From an uncultured Hyphomonadaceae bacterium (GTDB taxonomy: Bacteria; Pseudomonadota; Alphaproteobacteria; Caulobacterales; Maricaulaceae), in contig CAJXPX010000017.1 of NCBI GenBank assembly GCA_913058335.1, positions 1 to 64,000 of the forward strand: DNA of 64,000 bases, read 5' to 3'. Every line of letters starts with the position of its first letter. Within the stretch, counting starts at the first letter, position 1. This document shows positions 45,533 to 55,476 of the stretch, piece after piece. The notes below the pieces were generated by a model. It was not told the origin of the DNA. It was given only the letters and a program-made list of their open reading frames with translations, and did no database searches. A program made the position numbers and the translations under genes.

Positions 45533-48190
45533 GTGAAAAGAAATGTTTTAAGTAGTGCCGCAATCGGGGCATTGATTGCCGCCGGGTCTTCACAAATTGC
45601 CGTCGCCCAATTAAAGGATGAGGTAATTGTTACGGCGACAAAACGATCTGAAAGTGCCCAAGATATTCCCGTTACAGTTTCTGCACTTGATAGTTCCACA
45701 TTGGAAGAATTAGGTGTGGATGTTTTCACAGATTATTTGATTCAACTTCCTGGCGTTACTTCCGGTGGGAATGGGCCAGGGCAAAACACTATTTATATTC
45801 GTGGGCTAGCGTCAACGACACCTGCAAATACAATTGCTGGTGTGGCAGGATTAGCGCCTAATGTGGCGCTTTATCTGGACGAGCAACCCGTCTCACAACC
45901 AGGCCGCAACCTAGATGTATATGCAGCCGATTTGGAGCGTGTTGAGGTTCTTTCTGGTCCGCAGGGTACTTTATTTGGAGCCAGTTCGCAGGCTGGTACG
46001 GTTCGCCTGATTACGAACAAACCTAAGCTTGGCCTTTATGAGGCGAGTGCCAATTTCGGCGTCTCTTTCACCGAAGGCGGAGAAATGAGTGAGAAGGTTG
46101 AGGCCGTCATTAACGTGCCTGTGAGCGATAAATTTGCTATTCGCGGTGTCTTTTATAATGATAATCAGGGAGGATATATTGATAACGTCCTCGGCACGCG
46201 TACGGCTCTCGGCGGCGGCACAACAGGCACTCCCATCACGGGCCGTTTTAGACCTGAAGGTACTGTCCGCGCCAATGGCGTACCGGTTTCGGCTTCTCGC
46301 GCAGGTTTTCAAGCTGGCGATGATTTAAGTGACGTCACATTCTTGACGGATACGAATGATGAGTTTGTCGAAGAGGACTTTAATGACACTAATTATACGG
46401 GATTCCGTGCCAGTGCACTTTACGAATTCAATCCAGATTGGAAAGCTTCCGTTCAGGTGGGACGTCAAGAACTGGAAACCGAAGGGACATTCTTCACAGA
46501 CCCAACGTTGGACGACTATGAAATTGAACGGTTTACGCCGGATGACCTTCAAGATGATTATACAAATATTAGCTACACCGTAGAAGGTCGGCTTGGGGCG
46601 TTAGAAGCGTTATATACAGGGGCCTTTACGGATCGAAGCACTAACCAAATCGCGGATTACACAGATTATTCCTTTGTGGCTCAATATCTGCCCTATTATG
46701 TTTGTGATGGATCTGTCAGCTATCCCGGAAGCGCAGCTCCTAGCGGAACCTGCCAACCGCCAACATCGCAGACGGTTTCCGTTTCCAATACCGAAGTTTT
46801 CACTCAAGAGTTACGTTTCAACACGCCCGCTGAAAAACGACTGCGGGCAACTGCCGGTGGTTTTTATAGCGATCTCGTTTTGGAAGAACGCAATGATTTC
46901 CAATATTTAGGGTCTACGGCTCCTGGCGTGGCATTTGGTGCGACGGCTGTCGACAATTTCGCTCAGCCTGCGCCGTCCTTTGCGACCGATCGCGGAGCTT
47001 TTCCGGATGCAACCGTGTTCAGAAACGATATTCGCCGTACGGATGAGCAATATGGGATCTTCGGTGAGGGGACATTTGATGTCACTGAGAAACTGTCCCT
47101 GACTGTTGGCGCGCGTTATTACGATATAGACGTTGACCTCGAAGGGAGCGCCAATGCTACATTCTGTAATAGTAGCGGCGTCGACGAAAATGCCTTTGGG
47201 ACAAATATTAGTGACCAATATGACGGAGACGGGTCCTATACCTTTATTGGTAGTTGCGATGATTCCTTGCGCCAGACATTTACGGCCGGGCAATCTGTTC
47301 AAGACATTATGGACGCCGGTTTATCCTCAGCCCAAGCTCAGCAGGTATTTAATGCTTTGACTGCGCCGGATACAGCCTCGACAAGTGGGGTTATTTTTAA
47401 AGGGACGGCAAGTTACGAACCAAACTCTGACCTGCTATTTTACGGGACTTACTCAGAAGGTTTCCGTCCTGGCTTATTAAATAGACCCGGCGGAGCCGTT
47501 CAGACTGGGCCAAATGGAAATGTGAATTTCACCGTTCCATTTGAAGTCGATACGGATGAGGTCAAAAACTACGAACTTGGTTGGAAAACGACACTCGCCG
47601 GAAATCAACTCCGCTTTAACGGAAGTGCTTTCTATGTCGATATTAGCGATCTTCAAACAACGATTTTTGACCCAAATATTACGAACCTTTTCTTCTCTGA
47701 TAATGCGGCCGATGCCCGGATTTATGGTGTGGAAGCAGATTTCCAATATGCTCCGGATGCTATCCAAGGATTAACGATCAATGGGGCTATTTCAATTCTG
47801 GACACAGAAATAACGGACGTAATTACGCCAACAAATGATGTTATCGAAGGGGCTGATCTTGCCTTTGCGCCTGATTTTCAGGGGAATTTGACCGCGCGTT
47901 ATACGTGGGATTTGTCAACGGAATATCAGGCTCATGTTCAGGCAAACGGTGTTTACTCGGCTGAACAGACAACAGATATCATTGAGATAAATCGTGATAC
48001 GCTCGATAGTTATTTCCTTCTGGGGACATCAATGGGCGTGGCAAAAGATGGTTGGTCCGCCGAGGTTTTTGTTAATAATCTGACGAATGATGTGGCGGCG
48101 ACCTCTGGTTTCTATAACTTTGATGTCCAGCGCCATGTTGTGGCCCGTCCTAGAACTTACGGAGCCCGTTTCTCGGTACGATTTGAATAG
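45533..48190 (+). CDS. TonB-dependent receptor
   Basis: An 885-residue outer-membrane gated channel, starting at GTG 45533 with AAGGAG upstream. The signal peptide ends near QIAVAQ. The plug domain begins DEVIVTATKRSESAQDIPVT with a TonB-box-like DEVIVTA, followed by DLERVEVLSGPQGTLFGASS, and the beta-barrel ends in the aromatic motif YGARFSVRFE. It imports large or scarce ligands using the proton-motive force through TonB. The ligand cannot be read from sequence; the sulfotransferase gene next door may or may not be related. Confidence 0.93.
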   Translation: MKRNVLSSAAIGALIAAGSSQIAVAQLKDEVIVTATKRSESAQDIPVTVSALDSSTLEELGVDVFTDYLIQLPGVTSGGNGPGQNTIYIRGLASTTPANTIAGVAGLAPNVALYLDEQPVSQPGRNLDVYAADLERVEVLSGPQGTLFGASSQAGTVRLITNKPKLGLYEASANFGVSFTEGGEMSEKVEAVINVPVSDKFAIRGVFYNDNQGGYIDNVLGTRTALGGGTTGTPITGRFRPEGTVRANGVPVSASRAGFQAGDDLSDVTFLTDTNDEFVEEDFNDTNYTGFRASALYEFNPDWKASVQVGRQELETEGTFFTDPTLDDYEIERFTPDDLQDDYTNISYTVEGRLGALEALYTGAFTDRSTNQIADYTDYSFVAQYLPYYVCDGSVSYPGSAAPSGTCQPPTSQTVSVSNTEVFTQELRFNTPAEKRLRATAGGFYSDLVLEERNDFQYLGSTAPGVAFGATAVDNFAQPAPSFATDRGAFPDATVFRNDIRRTDEQYGIFGEGTFDVTEKLSLTVGARYYDIDVDLEGSANATFCNSSGVDENAFGTNISDQYDGDGSYTFIGSCDDSLRQTFTAGQSVQDIMDAGLSSAQAQQVFNALTAPDTASTSGVIFKGTASYEPNSDLLFYGTYSEGFRPGLLNRPGGAVQTGPNGNVNFTVPFEVDTDEVKNYELGWKTTLAGNQLRFNGSAFYVDISDLQTTIFDPNITNLFFSDNAADARIYGVEADFQYAPDAIQGLTINGAISILDTEITDVITPTNDVIEGADLAFAPDFQGNLTARYTWDLSTEYQAHVQANGVYSAEQTTDIIEINRDTLDSYFLLGTSMGVAKDGWSAEVFVNNLTNDVAATSGFYNFDVQRHVVARPRTYGARFSVRFE

Positions 48191-48230
48191 ACCCGGCAAA
48201 CGTCGTAAGGAAAATAATAGTAAGATTTGA

Positions 48231-48265
48231 AAGAGTGCTCTGCTTGGCGGGGCACTCTTCTTTTA
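48231..48265 (+). terminator. Probable terminator after the TonB receptor gene
   Basis: AAGAGTGC (48231-48238) pairs with GCACTCTT (48252-48259) around a 13-nt loop and is followed by CTTTT. It lies 41 bp past the receptor stop and before the GTG start of the TPR-sulfotransferase, which argues against any earlier start for that gene. Confidence 0.65.
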
Positions 48266-48280
48266 ATAACAGGAAGAAAT

Positions 48281-50272
48281 GTGCCTGACGAGGAGCCCTT
48301 CAGAGACCAGTTGGAAACGGCCAAGGCGCAGATGCAGCAGGGCGATTTCGGATCTGCCCAAACCTTATTGAGCTTGGTTTTAAACGAGACTCCAGACAAT
48401 CATGACGCTTTGTATATGCTGGCCGTTTGCGAAAGACATTTGGGGCATTTAGGCGGGGCGAGTACAACGTTAGACCGCCTGCTTAGTCTTTCACCGGAAT
48501 ATGGCCGCGGCTATCAGGAAAAAGCTCACCTCCATCGGGAAAGCAATGAGCTGATGCAGGCGCTTGGAGCTTATCAATATGCGACCCAGTTAAATCCGGC
48601 TTTGCTTGCGAGCTGGGATTTTCAATCGAAAATACTTGAAGGGCTTGGTCGTTTAGAGGAGGCCGAAGCAGCCCGACAACAAAAGCATCACTTTCAGTCG
48701 CTCCCCAAGCATTTACTTGCGGTCGTAAATTATATGTCTGAAGGTAAAATCTTGAAGGCTGAAAAAATCTGTCGTCAATTTATGCAACACAATCCTCGTC
48801 ATGTCGAAGGGATGCGACTTTTGGCCGAGATTGGTAAAAGGTTCGGCGTCATGACGGATGCCGAATTTTTACTTCAAAGTGCTGTGGAGTTCTCACCGGA
48901 AAACATTCAGGCGCGGTTGGATTATATTGACGTATTGCGCAAACAGCAAAAATTCGAGACGGCGCATGAGAATGTTCAGTATTTATATGATAGCCAACCC
49001 AGCAATCCACTTTTTCAATCCCATTACGCCTTAGACCGGATGCAGGCAGGGGAATATGAACAAGCTTTCGAGTTGTTTGATAAGGTATTGAAAAAAATAC
49101 CCAATGATCCGGCAACGCTCACCTCCAAAGGACATGCATTAAAAACCTATGGACGACAGGATGAAGCAATTGCTAGCTATCAAGCGGCCTATCGAGCCAA
49201 ATCCGATCATGGGGATGCGTATTATGCCCTTGCGAACCTTAAAACCTATCAGTTTTCCAACAATGAAATAAACTCGATGCGCGACATCGAATGCCAAACA
49301 GGGCTTTCTCACCAAAATCGTATATTTTTATGTTTTGCGCTGGCTAAGGCGCTGGAAGATAAAAAAAATTTTGAAGAGGCGTTTGAGTTTTATAAGCGGG
49401 GCAATAATCTTAAAACTCTGCAAACCCGTTATAAACCCGAAATTATGACGAAAGAACTTCAGGCTCAGGCCGAGAGTTGCTCCCCAGATTTATTCGGCGC
49501 ACATAAAATGCATGGTCATCAAGCCTTCGACCCCATTTTTATTGTTGGATTGCCGCGCGCAGGTTCAACGCTTCTAGAACAAATTCTAGCATCTCACAGT
49601 CAAGTTGATGGGACGCAGGAACTTCCCAATATTTTGTCTCTAGCCCATCGATTACGGGGCAAGGGAACGTCAACGGAAAGCTCGCTTTACCCCGCCAATC
49701 TTCATGATCTAAGCGCGGAGCAACTCGAAGAGTTTGGGCGGGCCTATATTGAGGACACTCAATACCACCGTAAAGGCGCGCCGTTCTTCATTGATAAAAT
49801 GCCGAATAACTTTCGCCATATTGGTCTTATTTCTCTTATACTACCCCAGGCAAAAATTATTGATGCGCGGCGTCACCCTATGGCGTGCTGCTTTAGTGGA
49901 TTTAAGCAGCTCTTTGCAGAAGGGCAGGAGTTTACTTACGGGCTTGAGGAAATCGGAACATATTATCGGGATTATGTTGAGCTTATGCAGCATTGGGATG
50001 ATGTGCTGCCCGGAAAAGTTCTTAAAATTCAATATGAAGATGTGGTGACGGATACAGAAACACAGGTGAGACGCTTGCTTGAGTTTTGCGGCTTACCCTA
50101 TGAAGAGGCATGTCTGAGCTTTTACGAAACGGACAGATCGGTCAGAACAGCAAGTTCTGAACAAGTTCGCCAACCAATTTACACATCCGGGCTGGAGCAA
50201 TGGAGGCATTTTGAGCCTTGGTTGTCGCCCTTGAAAAATGCATTGGGCCAAGCCCTGACGGAGTATCGCTAA
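48281..50272 (+). CDS. TPR-repeat sulfotransferase family protein
   Basis: A 663-residue protein, start at GTG 48281 with AGGAAG five bases upstream. The first 400 residues are tetratricopeptide repeats (GDFGSAQTLLSLVLNETPDN, YEQAFELFDKVLKKIPNDPA). The C-terminal domain is a PAPS-type sulfotransferase: FIVGLPRAGSTLLEQILASH is the 5'-phosphosulfate loop and KIIDARRHPMACCFSGFKQL the 3'-phosphate loop region. No signal peptide, so it acts in the cytosol, moving sulfate to an unknown acceptor. It is 3 bp upstream of the BCCT gene and thus co-transcribed with it. Confidence 0.87.
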   Translation: MPDEEPFRDQLETAKAQMQQGDFGSAQTLLSLVLNETPDNHDALYMLAVCERHLGHLGGASTTLDRLLSLSPEYGRGYQEKAHLHRESNELMQALGAYQYATQLNPALLASWDFQSKILEGLGRLEEAEAARQQKHHFQSLPKHLLAVVNYMSEGKILKAEKICRQFMQHNPRHVEGMRLLAEIGKRFGVMTDAEFLLQSAVEFSPENIQARLDYIDVLRKQQKFETAHENVQYLYDSQPSNPLFQSHYALDRMQAGEYEQAFELFDKVLKKIPNDPATLTSKGHALKTYGRQDEAIASYQAAYRAKSDHGDAYYALANLKTYQFSNNEINSMRDIECQTGLSHQNRIFLCFALAKALEDKKNFEEAFEFYKRGNNLKTLQTRYKPEIMTKELQAQAESCSPDLFGAHKMHGHQAFDPIFIVGLPRAGSTLLEQILASHSQVDGTQELPNILSLAHRLRGKGTSTESSLYPANLHDLSAEQLEEFGRAYIEDTQYHRKGAPFFIDKMPNNFRHIGLISLILPQAKIIDARRHPMACCFSGFKQLFAEGQEFTYGLEEIGTYYRDYVELMQHWDDVLPGKVLKIQYEDVVTDTETQVRRLLEFCGLPYEEACLSFYETDRSVRTASSEQVRQPIYTSGLEQWRHFEPWLSPLKNALGQALTEYR

Positions 50273-50274
50273 AG

Positions 50275-51912
50275 ATGGACATAGAAGAGAATAGACCACC
50301 AGAACTGAATACGGAACCTGCCGGCCTTATCTCTTATGATACGGAGTACGAGACCGGACAGGACAACGTCCAGCTATTAGGTATGGATTTGCATAATCCA
50401 GTGTTTTTTATCTCTGCGGCGACTATTCTGCTCTTCATCTCTTTTGCGTTGATTTTCCCTGTAAGAGCTGGGGACTTGTTGATTGGATCAAAGAACTGGA
50501 CACTGGAAAATTTCGACTGGTTTTTCATGCTGACGACGAATGTGGCTATTTTATTCTGCCTTTTTATAGCCTTTTCTAAATTTGGGAAAATCCGCTTTGG
50601 CGGCGAGACGGCTAAGCCAGAATATGGTTTTTTATCCTGGCTCTCAATGTTGTTCGCGGCAGGCGTCGGTATCGGCTTGCTATTTTACGGCGCGGCTGAA
50701 CCTATGGCCTATTATACGGACTGGTTTGGAACGCCTCTCAATGTGGACGCTATGACGCCGGAGGCAAAAAGGCTCGCATTTAGCAGCACGATTTTTCACT
50801 GGGCTCTTTCGCCTTGGGCGGTTTATGCCGTAGTCGGAATGTCTTTGGCGTTTTTTGCATATAACAAAGATCTACCCCTAACTATTCGGTCGGCATTCTA
50901 TCCAATATTTGGCGATCGGATCTGGGGGTGGCCGGGGCACATCATTGATTTGCTGGCCGTGTTGGCCACTTTATTTGGATTGGCAACGTCGTTAGGTCTC
51001 GGAGCGAAACAGGCGGCGACCGGCTTGCATTTTCTCTTTGGTATAGAAAATTCTCTGAACACCCAAATTGTTCTGATCGTTTGCATTACAGGGCTCGCCA
51101 TAGGGTCAGTTGTCCGGGGTTTGGACGGCGGCATAAAACTGCTCAGCAATATCAATATCGTGATTGCCGTCCTACTTTTCCTATTTGTAGTTTCTGTCGG
51201 ACCAACCTTGGAGATATTCAAAGGCTTTGGGCTCAACGCTGTGAATTATATTCAGGATACACCTCGCTTAAGCAATGTTTTCGGCCGAGAAGACGAAACA
51301 TTTTATCACGGATGGACTATTTTTTACTGGGCCTGGTGGGTTTCTTGGTCGCCTTTTGTGGGCATGTTTATCGCCAGAGTTTCTAAAGGCCGGACAATAA
51401 GAGAATTTCTTGTCGCTGTCCTTGGTTTACCCATGCTGGTCGCTATTGGGTGGTTTACTGCCTTTGGAACAACAGCGATAAAGCAGATAGACGAAAATAT
51501 TGGGGAATTACCGGGCGGCATTACGGATATTTCTCTAACTCTTTTTCAGATGCTTGATAGTTTGCCCTTTTCAGAGATATCTTCTTTCGTGGCTATTCTC
51601 CTTTTGATCGTGTTCTTTGTAACATCGTCCGATTCCGGATCGCTAGTTATAGACAATATAACTGCGGGAGGAAAACTTGCTGTACCCGTTCCACAACGTG
51701 TTTTCTGGGCATCGGTTGAAGGGTTGGTCGCAATTGTACTTTTGATAGGGGGAGGGACAAAAGCGCTGACATCCATTCAGGCGGGAGCCATTACGGCGGG
51801 TCTTCCTTTTGCATTTGTGATTTTGGTTTGTTGTTATAGTCTGTACCGAGGTTTATCAGAAGACAGTGCTATGGCGCTTGAAAGTTTTGAGTCCAACAAA
51901 GTTGAAAGCTAA
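50275..51912 (+). CDS. BCCT family transporter (betaine/carnitine/choline type)
   Basis: A 545-residue secondary transporter with about 12 membrane segments after a 45-residue hydrophilic N-terminus. AAGVGIGLLFYGAAEPMAYY is the conserved glycine-rich substrate/Na+ region, and FYWAWWVSWSPFVGMFIARV is the Trp-rich signature. BCCT carriers import quaternary ammonium compounds such as glycine betaine as osmoprotectants or nutrients. The ATG at 50275 is chosen over an upstream in-frame start at 50218 that would lie inside the sulfotransferase gene. The C-terminal regulatory tail is short. Confidence 0.9.
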   Translation: MDIEENRPPELNTEPAGLISYDTEYETGQDNVQLLGMDLHNPVFFISAATILLFISFALIFPVRAGDLLIGSKNWTLENFDWFFMLTTNVAILFCLFIAFSKFGKIRFGGETAKPEYGFLSWLSMLFAAGVGIGLLFYGAAEPMAYYTDWFGTPLNVDAMTPEAKRLAFSSTIFHWALSPWAVYAVVGMSLAFFAYNKDLPLTIRSAFYPIFGDRIWGWPGHIIDLLAVLATLFGLATSLGLGAKQAATGLHFLFGIENSLNTQIVLIVCITGLAIGSVVRGLDGGIKLLSNINIVIAVLLFLFVVSVGPTLEIFKGFGLNAVNYIQDTPRLSNVFGREDETFYHGWTIFYWAWWVSWSPFVGMFIARVSKGRTIREFLVAVLGLPMLVAIGWFTAFGTTAIKQIDENIGELPGGITDISLTLFQMLDSLPFSEISSFVAILLLIVFFVTSSDSGSLVIDNITAGGKLAVPVPQRVFWASVEGLVAIVLLIGGGTKALTSIQAGAITAGLPFAFVILVCCYSLYRGLSEDSAMALESFESNKVES

Positions 51913-51937
51913 ACAGTGAAGTCTAAGTTTCAATACT

Positions 51938-52420
51938 ATGTCGTTACGCTCTGAAGAGGCGCTGATTGCTCTGAGGCAGATATTTCTGGCTGTCGAAATT
52001 GATTCACGCGCGCTTGCAAAGCAAAGCAATTTAAACCCATCGCAATTTATTTTACTTCAGCTCTTGAACTCTAAAAAGTTTATGACACCCGGGGAGATTG
52101 CCAAGAACATGTCTTTGGCTCATGCGACGGTTAGCACTCTAACCGAAAAGCTCAGAAAAACCGGGCTCGTGAGACGCGAAACCTGCACTGCGGATAAACG
52201 CAGCCAAACGATTTCATTAACCGAACTGGGACGGGAGACACTATTCAATGCGCCCGACATTCTTCAGAGGCGTTTTGAAAAACAATTTGAGAATGTTAGG
52301 GAAGAAGAACAAGAACAAATTGTGTTCGTTCTCAAGCAATTGTCCTCTATACTCGGGGCTGATGATATTGACGCGGCTCCGCTTCTTGATGTTGGATCTG
52401 CTACCTCTATCGCTCAGTAA
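51938..52420 (+). CDS. MarR family transcriptional regulator
   Basis: A 160-residue winged-helix regulator. The recognition region GEIAKNMSLAHATVSTLTEK is followed by the wing LVRRETCTADKRSQTISLTE, both typical of MarR. Dimerising helices flank it. It lies 25 bp downstream of the BCCT gene and may control it or the upstream receptor; MarR proteins commonly bind palindromes near their own genes, but the palindrome at 45365 is 6.5 kb away, so that link is guesswork. No Cys pair of the OhrR redox type is placed at the N-terminus. Confidence 0.88.
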   Translation: MSLRSEEALIALRQIFLAVEIDSRALAKQSNLNPSQFILLQLLNSKKFMTPGEIAKNMSLAHATVSTLTEKLRKTGLVRRETCTADKRSQTISLTELGRETLFNAPDILQRRFEKQFENVREEEQEQIVFVLKQLSSILGADDIDAAPLLDVGSATSIAQ

Positions 52421-52493
52421 ATAATCTTCTCTTTAATGTGCCTATGTTTGAGGCAGGCTTGCAGGCTGTTTTGTGACCCTGTAAAGCCTATTT

Positions 52494-52631
52494 ATGAGCG
52501 ACTCCTCGAAAAAGAATGCCCCCGATAAATCCCTGAGCCGGGATGAACGTTTGGCAAAAAACTTGCGGGATAATCTTAGAAGGCGGAAACAGGCCGCGCG
52601 GAAAAAAGCAGGACCGAATGATAAGGCCTAA
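52494..52631 (+). CDS. Small basic protein upstream of murA
   Basis: A 45-residue protein: MSDSSKKNAPDKSLSRDERL followed by AKNLRDNLRRRKQAARKKAG. It starts at ATG 52494 and stops at TAA 52629-52631, 106 bp before murA. Similar short Arg/Lys-rich proteins with RLAxNLRxNLRRRK stand upstream of murA in other alphaproteobacteria, as I recall, which makes it more than a chance frame. Likely one amphipathic basic helix. Function unknown; RNA or DNA contact is possible from charge only. Confidence 0.65.
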   Translation: MSDSSKKNAPDKSLSRDERLAKNLRDNLRRRKQAARKKAGPNDKA

Positions 52632-52737
52632 TTCAGGTCATAGAGCTGACCAATTCGGGTCGCAATTCTCAGGAATAAGAGATTGATCGCTATAATTTTC
52701 TTGCGCTGCAAAACCTCACTCAATAGGCACGTACCCT

Positions 52738-54006
52738 ATGGATAAAATTGTCATAAATGGCGGATTCCCGCTCAATGGTGAAATCGAAATCAGCGGAGCT
52801 AAAAATTCGGCTATAAAATTGATGGCTGTTTCTCTTTTAACGGATCAACCTGTTGAGCTAACTAATATGCCTCGGCTAAGAGATACACGATTCATGGGTC
52901 AGCTCTTGGCTCATCTTGGCGTCGAGGTTGAAGAAGGTCCGGGGCCTAAAATGACCTTACATGCGAAAGAGCTTTCGGGTACAGAAGCTCCTTATGACCT
53001 CGTCCGGAAAATGCGGGCTTCCTTTAACGTATTGGGCCCGCTTCTTGCTCGCGAACATAAAGCGCGAGTCTCGCTACCAGGAGGATGCGCCATTGGCGCT
53101 CGCCCTGTCGATCTTCATCTAAAAGCCCTTGAGAAGCTCGGCGCGAAAATTGAACTTGAAAAAGGTTATGTGGTTGCAAGCGCGAAAGGCGGATTGAAAG
53201 GGGCGGATATTACCTTTCCATTCATTAGTGTCGGGGCAACGGAACACACGATATTAGCCGCCGTTCTCGCTGATGGGAAAACTACCCTGAATAATTGTGC
53301 GCGCGAGCCTGAAATTATCGATTTGGCTGAGTGCTTGAACGCTATGGGCGCAAAGATTTTCGGGGCGGGACGGTCCGAAATTAAAATCGAAGGCGTCTCT
53401 AACCTTTCGGGCGTGTCTCACAGCGTGGTTCCGGATCGAATTGAAGCCGGAACTTACGCGCTCGCGGCGGCTACGGCGGGCGGTTCAGTTAGACTAAAAA
53501 ATATTCGCTCGGATCATCTCGGCTCACTTTGGCCATTGATTGCTCAGGCAGGATGCAAAGTAAGCCTAGACGAGACGACTGTGTTAATTGAGAGAGGCGG
53601 CGGTCGTCCCAAAGCTGTGGATGTAGAAACGCAAGCCTATCCCGGGTTTCCGACTGACCTTCAGGCGCAGTTTATGGGCCTTATGTGCTTGGCAGACGGT
53701 GTATCTATTATTCGTGAAAACATATTTGAAAATCGTTTTATGCATTGTCCAGAGCTGGTACGTATGGGCGCGGATATTACCGTCAAAGGACGGGAGGCGA
53801 TTGTGCGCGGTGTGAAAGAGCTTTTTGGAGCGCCAGTCATGGCAACAGACTTGCGGGCGTCAGCATCTTTGATTAACTGCGCTTTGGCCGCTAAGGGTGA
53901 AACACATATTGGCCGGGTCTACCACCTAGACCGGGGCTTTGAGCATATCGAAATTAAGCTTGGCCAATGTGGAGCTAGAATAGAACGGATGCCGGATGAT
54001 GAGTAA
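52738..54006 (+). CDS. murA: UDP-N-acetylglucosamine 1-carboxyvinyltransferase
   Basis: Catalyses the first committed step of peptidoglycan synthesis, adding enolpyruvate from PEP to UDP-GlcNAc in the cytosol. The 422 residues show [17 protein letters not shown] at the N-terminus, [20 protein letters not shown], and the loop [20 protein letters not shown] with the catalytic Cys that fosfomycin attacks (Cys, not Asp, so sensitivity is expected). The C-terminal [20 protein letters not shown] is also typical. Its last bases overlap the next start. It heads the murA-to-yacG cluster. Confidence 0.97.
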   Translation: MDKIVINGGFPLNGEIEISGAKNSAIKLMAVSLLTDQPVELTNMPRLRDTRFMGQLLAHLGVEVEEGPGPKMTLHAKELSGTEAPYDLVRKMRASFNVLGPLLAREHKARVSLPGGCAIGARPVDLHLKALEKLGAKIELEKGYVVASAKGGLKGADITFPFISVGATEHTILAAVLADGKTTLNNCAREPEIIDLAECLNAMGAKIFGAGRSEIKIEGVSNLSGVSHSVVPDRIEAGTYALAAATAGGSVRLKNIRSDHLGSLWPLIAQAGCKVSLDETTVLIERGGGRPKAVDVETQAYPGFPTDLQAQFMGLMCLADGVSIIRENIFENRFMHCPELVRMGADITVKGREAIVRGVKELFGAPVMATDLRASASLINCALAAKGETHIGRVYHLDRGFEHIEIKLGQCGARIERMPDDE

Positions 54007-54433
54007 AGAGGTCAAACATTTAAATCTGAAAGCCGAAACCGAAGAAGACTTAGGGGTGATAGCGGGAGCGGTGCAGGACTCTATTCTAAGAGTTCAGGGG
54101 ATTATGTATGATAAAAAAGCCAAAAGCCTGACGCTGGGATTGCAAAGGTATCGGCGTGAAACCGATAAACCGAGCAGAATATTGTCAGGGTTCCGGTTTG
54201 ACGGGGTATTGGGTGTCCAAAGTACAGGCATAGACAAAACAAACAGTGAGGCTTTTCTGGTGCTACTGTCATGTTCCTTTGAGGAAGAGGCAGAAGGGGC
54301 TGGGCAGGTAGTTTTTGAATTTGCCGGGAATGGGAAGCTCAAAGCCAAGGTAGAGTGCTTAGAAGCCATGCTTTTGGATCGAGGCGACCCATGGGATGCA
54401 AAATCTGTCCCTGACCATTCCACGGATAGTTAG
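53996..54433 (+). CDS. DUF2948 family protein
   Basis: A 145-residue soluble protein with [20 protein letters not shown] at the start and [20 protein letters not shown] near the end, which I recognise as the alphaproteobacterial DUF2948 family found right after murA. The start (ATG at 53996 or 53999) lies inside the last codons of murA, so translation is coupled. Function unknown. In related genomes hisD usually follows; here the next gene is UPF0262 instead. Confidence 0.85.
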   Translation: MMSKEVKHLNLKAETEEDLGVIAGAVQDSILRVQGIMYDKKAKSLTLGLQRYRRETDKPSRILSGFRFDGVLGVQSTGIDKTNSEAFLVLLSCSFEEEAEGAGQVVFEFAGNGKLKAKVECLEAMLLDRGDPWDAKSVPDHSTDS

Positions 54434-54444
54434 GCGGCCTATTT

Positions 54445-54945
54445 TTGAGTGACGAGTTAGATATCGATCCTGCGGAAGAGCATTATATCTCCGAGCTGCA
54501 TATTGACGACGAAAGTTTGCCTGTCAGTTCTGTTGAAATGCAACATGAGCGACGCGTTGCGATTTTTGACCTTTTGGAAGAGAATGTGTTTCGACCTTTG
54601 GAAAGTACGCGGGGCCCCTATCTTGTCCGGTTGTCGCTGGCAGATGGTAAGCGTTTGATTATAGATGTATCTAGAACCAATGGGGGGGATAGAGGGAATT
54701 ATAAATTGTCTCTCGTACCTTTTCGCAGAGTTATCAAAGACTATTTTATGATTTGTGAAAGCTATCATAACGCCATCCGAACCTCGACGTCGGCTCAAAT
54801 TGAAGCGATTGATATGGGGCGCAGGGGACTACATAATGAGGGGTCGCGGATGCTGTCCGACGGGCTGCGAAATTCTATTGAGGTGGATTTCAATACGTCG
54901 CGCCGCTTATTCACGCTAATATGCGCCCTTCACAGACGGACTTAA
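54445..54945 (+). CDS. UPF0262 family protein
   Basis: A 166-residue conserved alphaproteobacterial protein. MQHERRVAIFDLLEENVFRP, PFRRVIKDYFMICESYHNAI and IEAIDMGRRGLHNEGSRML are family hallmarks. The start is TTG at 54445, 11 bp after the DUF2948 stop; no ATG before residue 31 is available, and the family core begins near there, so the TTG is probable rather than proven. Function unknown, with strong conservation of this position in the cluster. Confidence 0.88.
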   Translation: MSDELDIDPAEEHYISELHIDDESLPVSSVEMQHERRVAIFDLLEENVFRPLESTRGPYLVRLSLADGKRLIIDVSRTNGGDRGNYKLSLVPFRRVIKDYFMICESYHNAIRTSTSAQIEAIDMGRRGLHNEGSRMLSDGLRNSIEVDFNTSRRLFTLICALHRRT

Positions 54946-54947
54946 TT

Positions 54948-55382
54948 ATGGCGCTTCCTAATTCGATACTCTTTGTATGCCAGATGAACATGGTAAGATC
55001 TCCTATAGCGGAAGGACTCATGCGTAAGCTTTACCCAAGTGTTGAACGGGTTGAGTCCTGTGGTTTGGCGCAAGGGGATAAAGAGCAAATGGTGGAAACC
55101 ATTATGGCCGAAATAGGCATAGATGTCAGCGATCATGAACCCACAATTTTGCAAAATTACAAACCTGAAAATATTGAGGTTGTCATCGCTTTTACGCCGC
55201 AAGCCTATCATGCGGCGCAAAGTTATTTTGAAGGCACCGATGCGGAAGTCCTCAACTGGCCACTGCCCGACCCCGGTGCAGGCTCTTTGGATGTTAGAGC
55301 TATGATGGATAGTTACCGCGCTATGAGAGATCTCATCAAAAACCGAATCTTGCGGCATTTTGGACCTTCAGACGCCAAATAA
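54948..55382 (+). CDS. Low-molecular-weight protein-tyrosine-phosphatase family protein
   Basis: About 144 residues with the P-loop FVCQMNMVRSPIAEGLMRKL: C-x5-R followed by S, the LMW-PTP signature (C-x-x-N-x-x-R-S form). WPLPDPGAG supplies the Asp-Pro general acid. This branch is often annotated as ArsC-like; arsenate reduction would need additional Cys residues that are not obvious. An in-frame ATG at 54921 would overlap UPF0262 by 25 bp; the ATG at 54948 gives the usual N-terminus. It is cytosolic and its physiological partner is unknown. Confidence 0.85.
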   Translation: MALPNSILFVCQMNMVRSPIAEGLMRKLYPSVERVESCGLAQGDKEQMVETIMAEIGIDVSDHEPTILQNYKPENIEVVIAFTPQAYHAAQSYFEGTDAEVLNWPLPDPGAGSLDVRAMMDSYRAMRDLIKNRILRHFGPSDAK

Positions 55383-55476
55383 CCGCAATAATGCCTATGA
55401 TGTTTGTAAAAAATCCCTATATACGCAAGGTAATAACGCTCTAAATGAGCTGGGAAACTAAGAAAAAGGACTTGAT

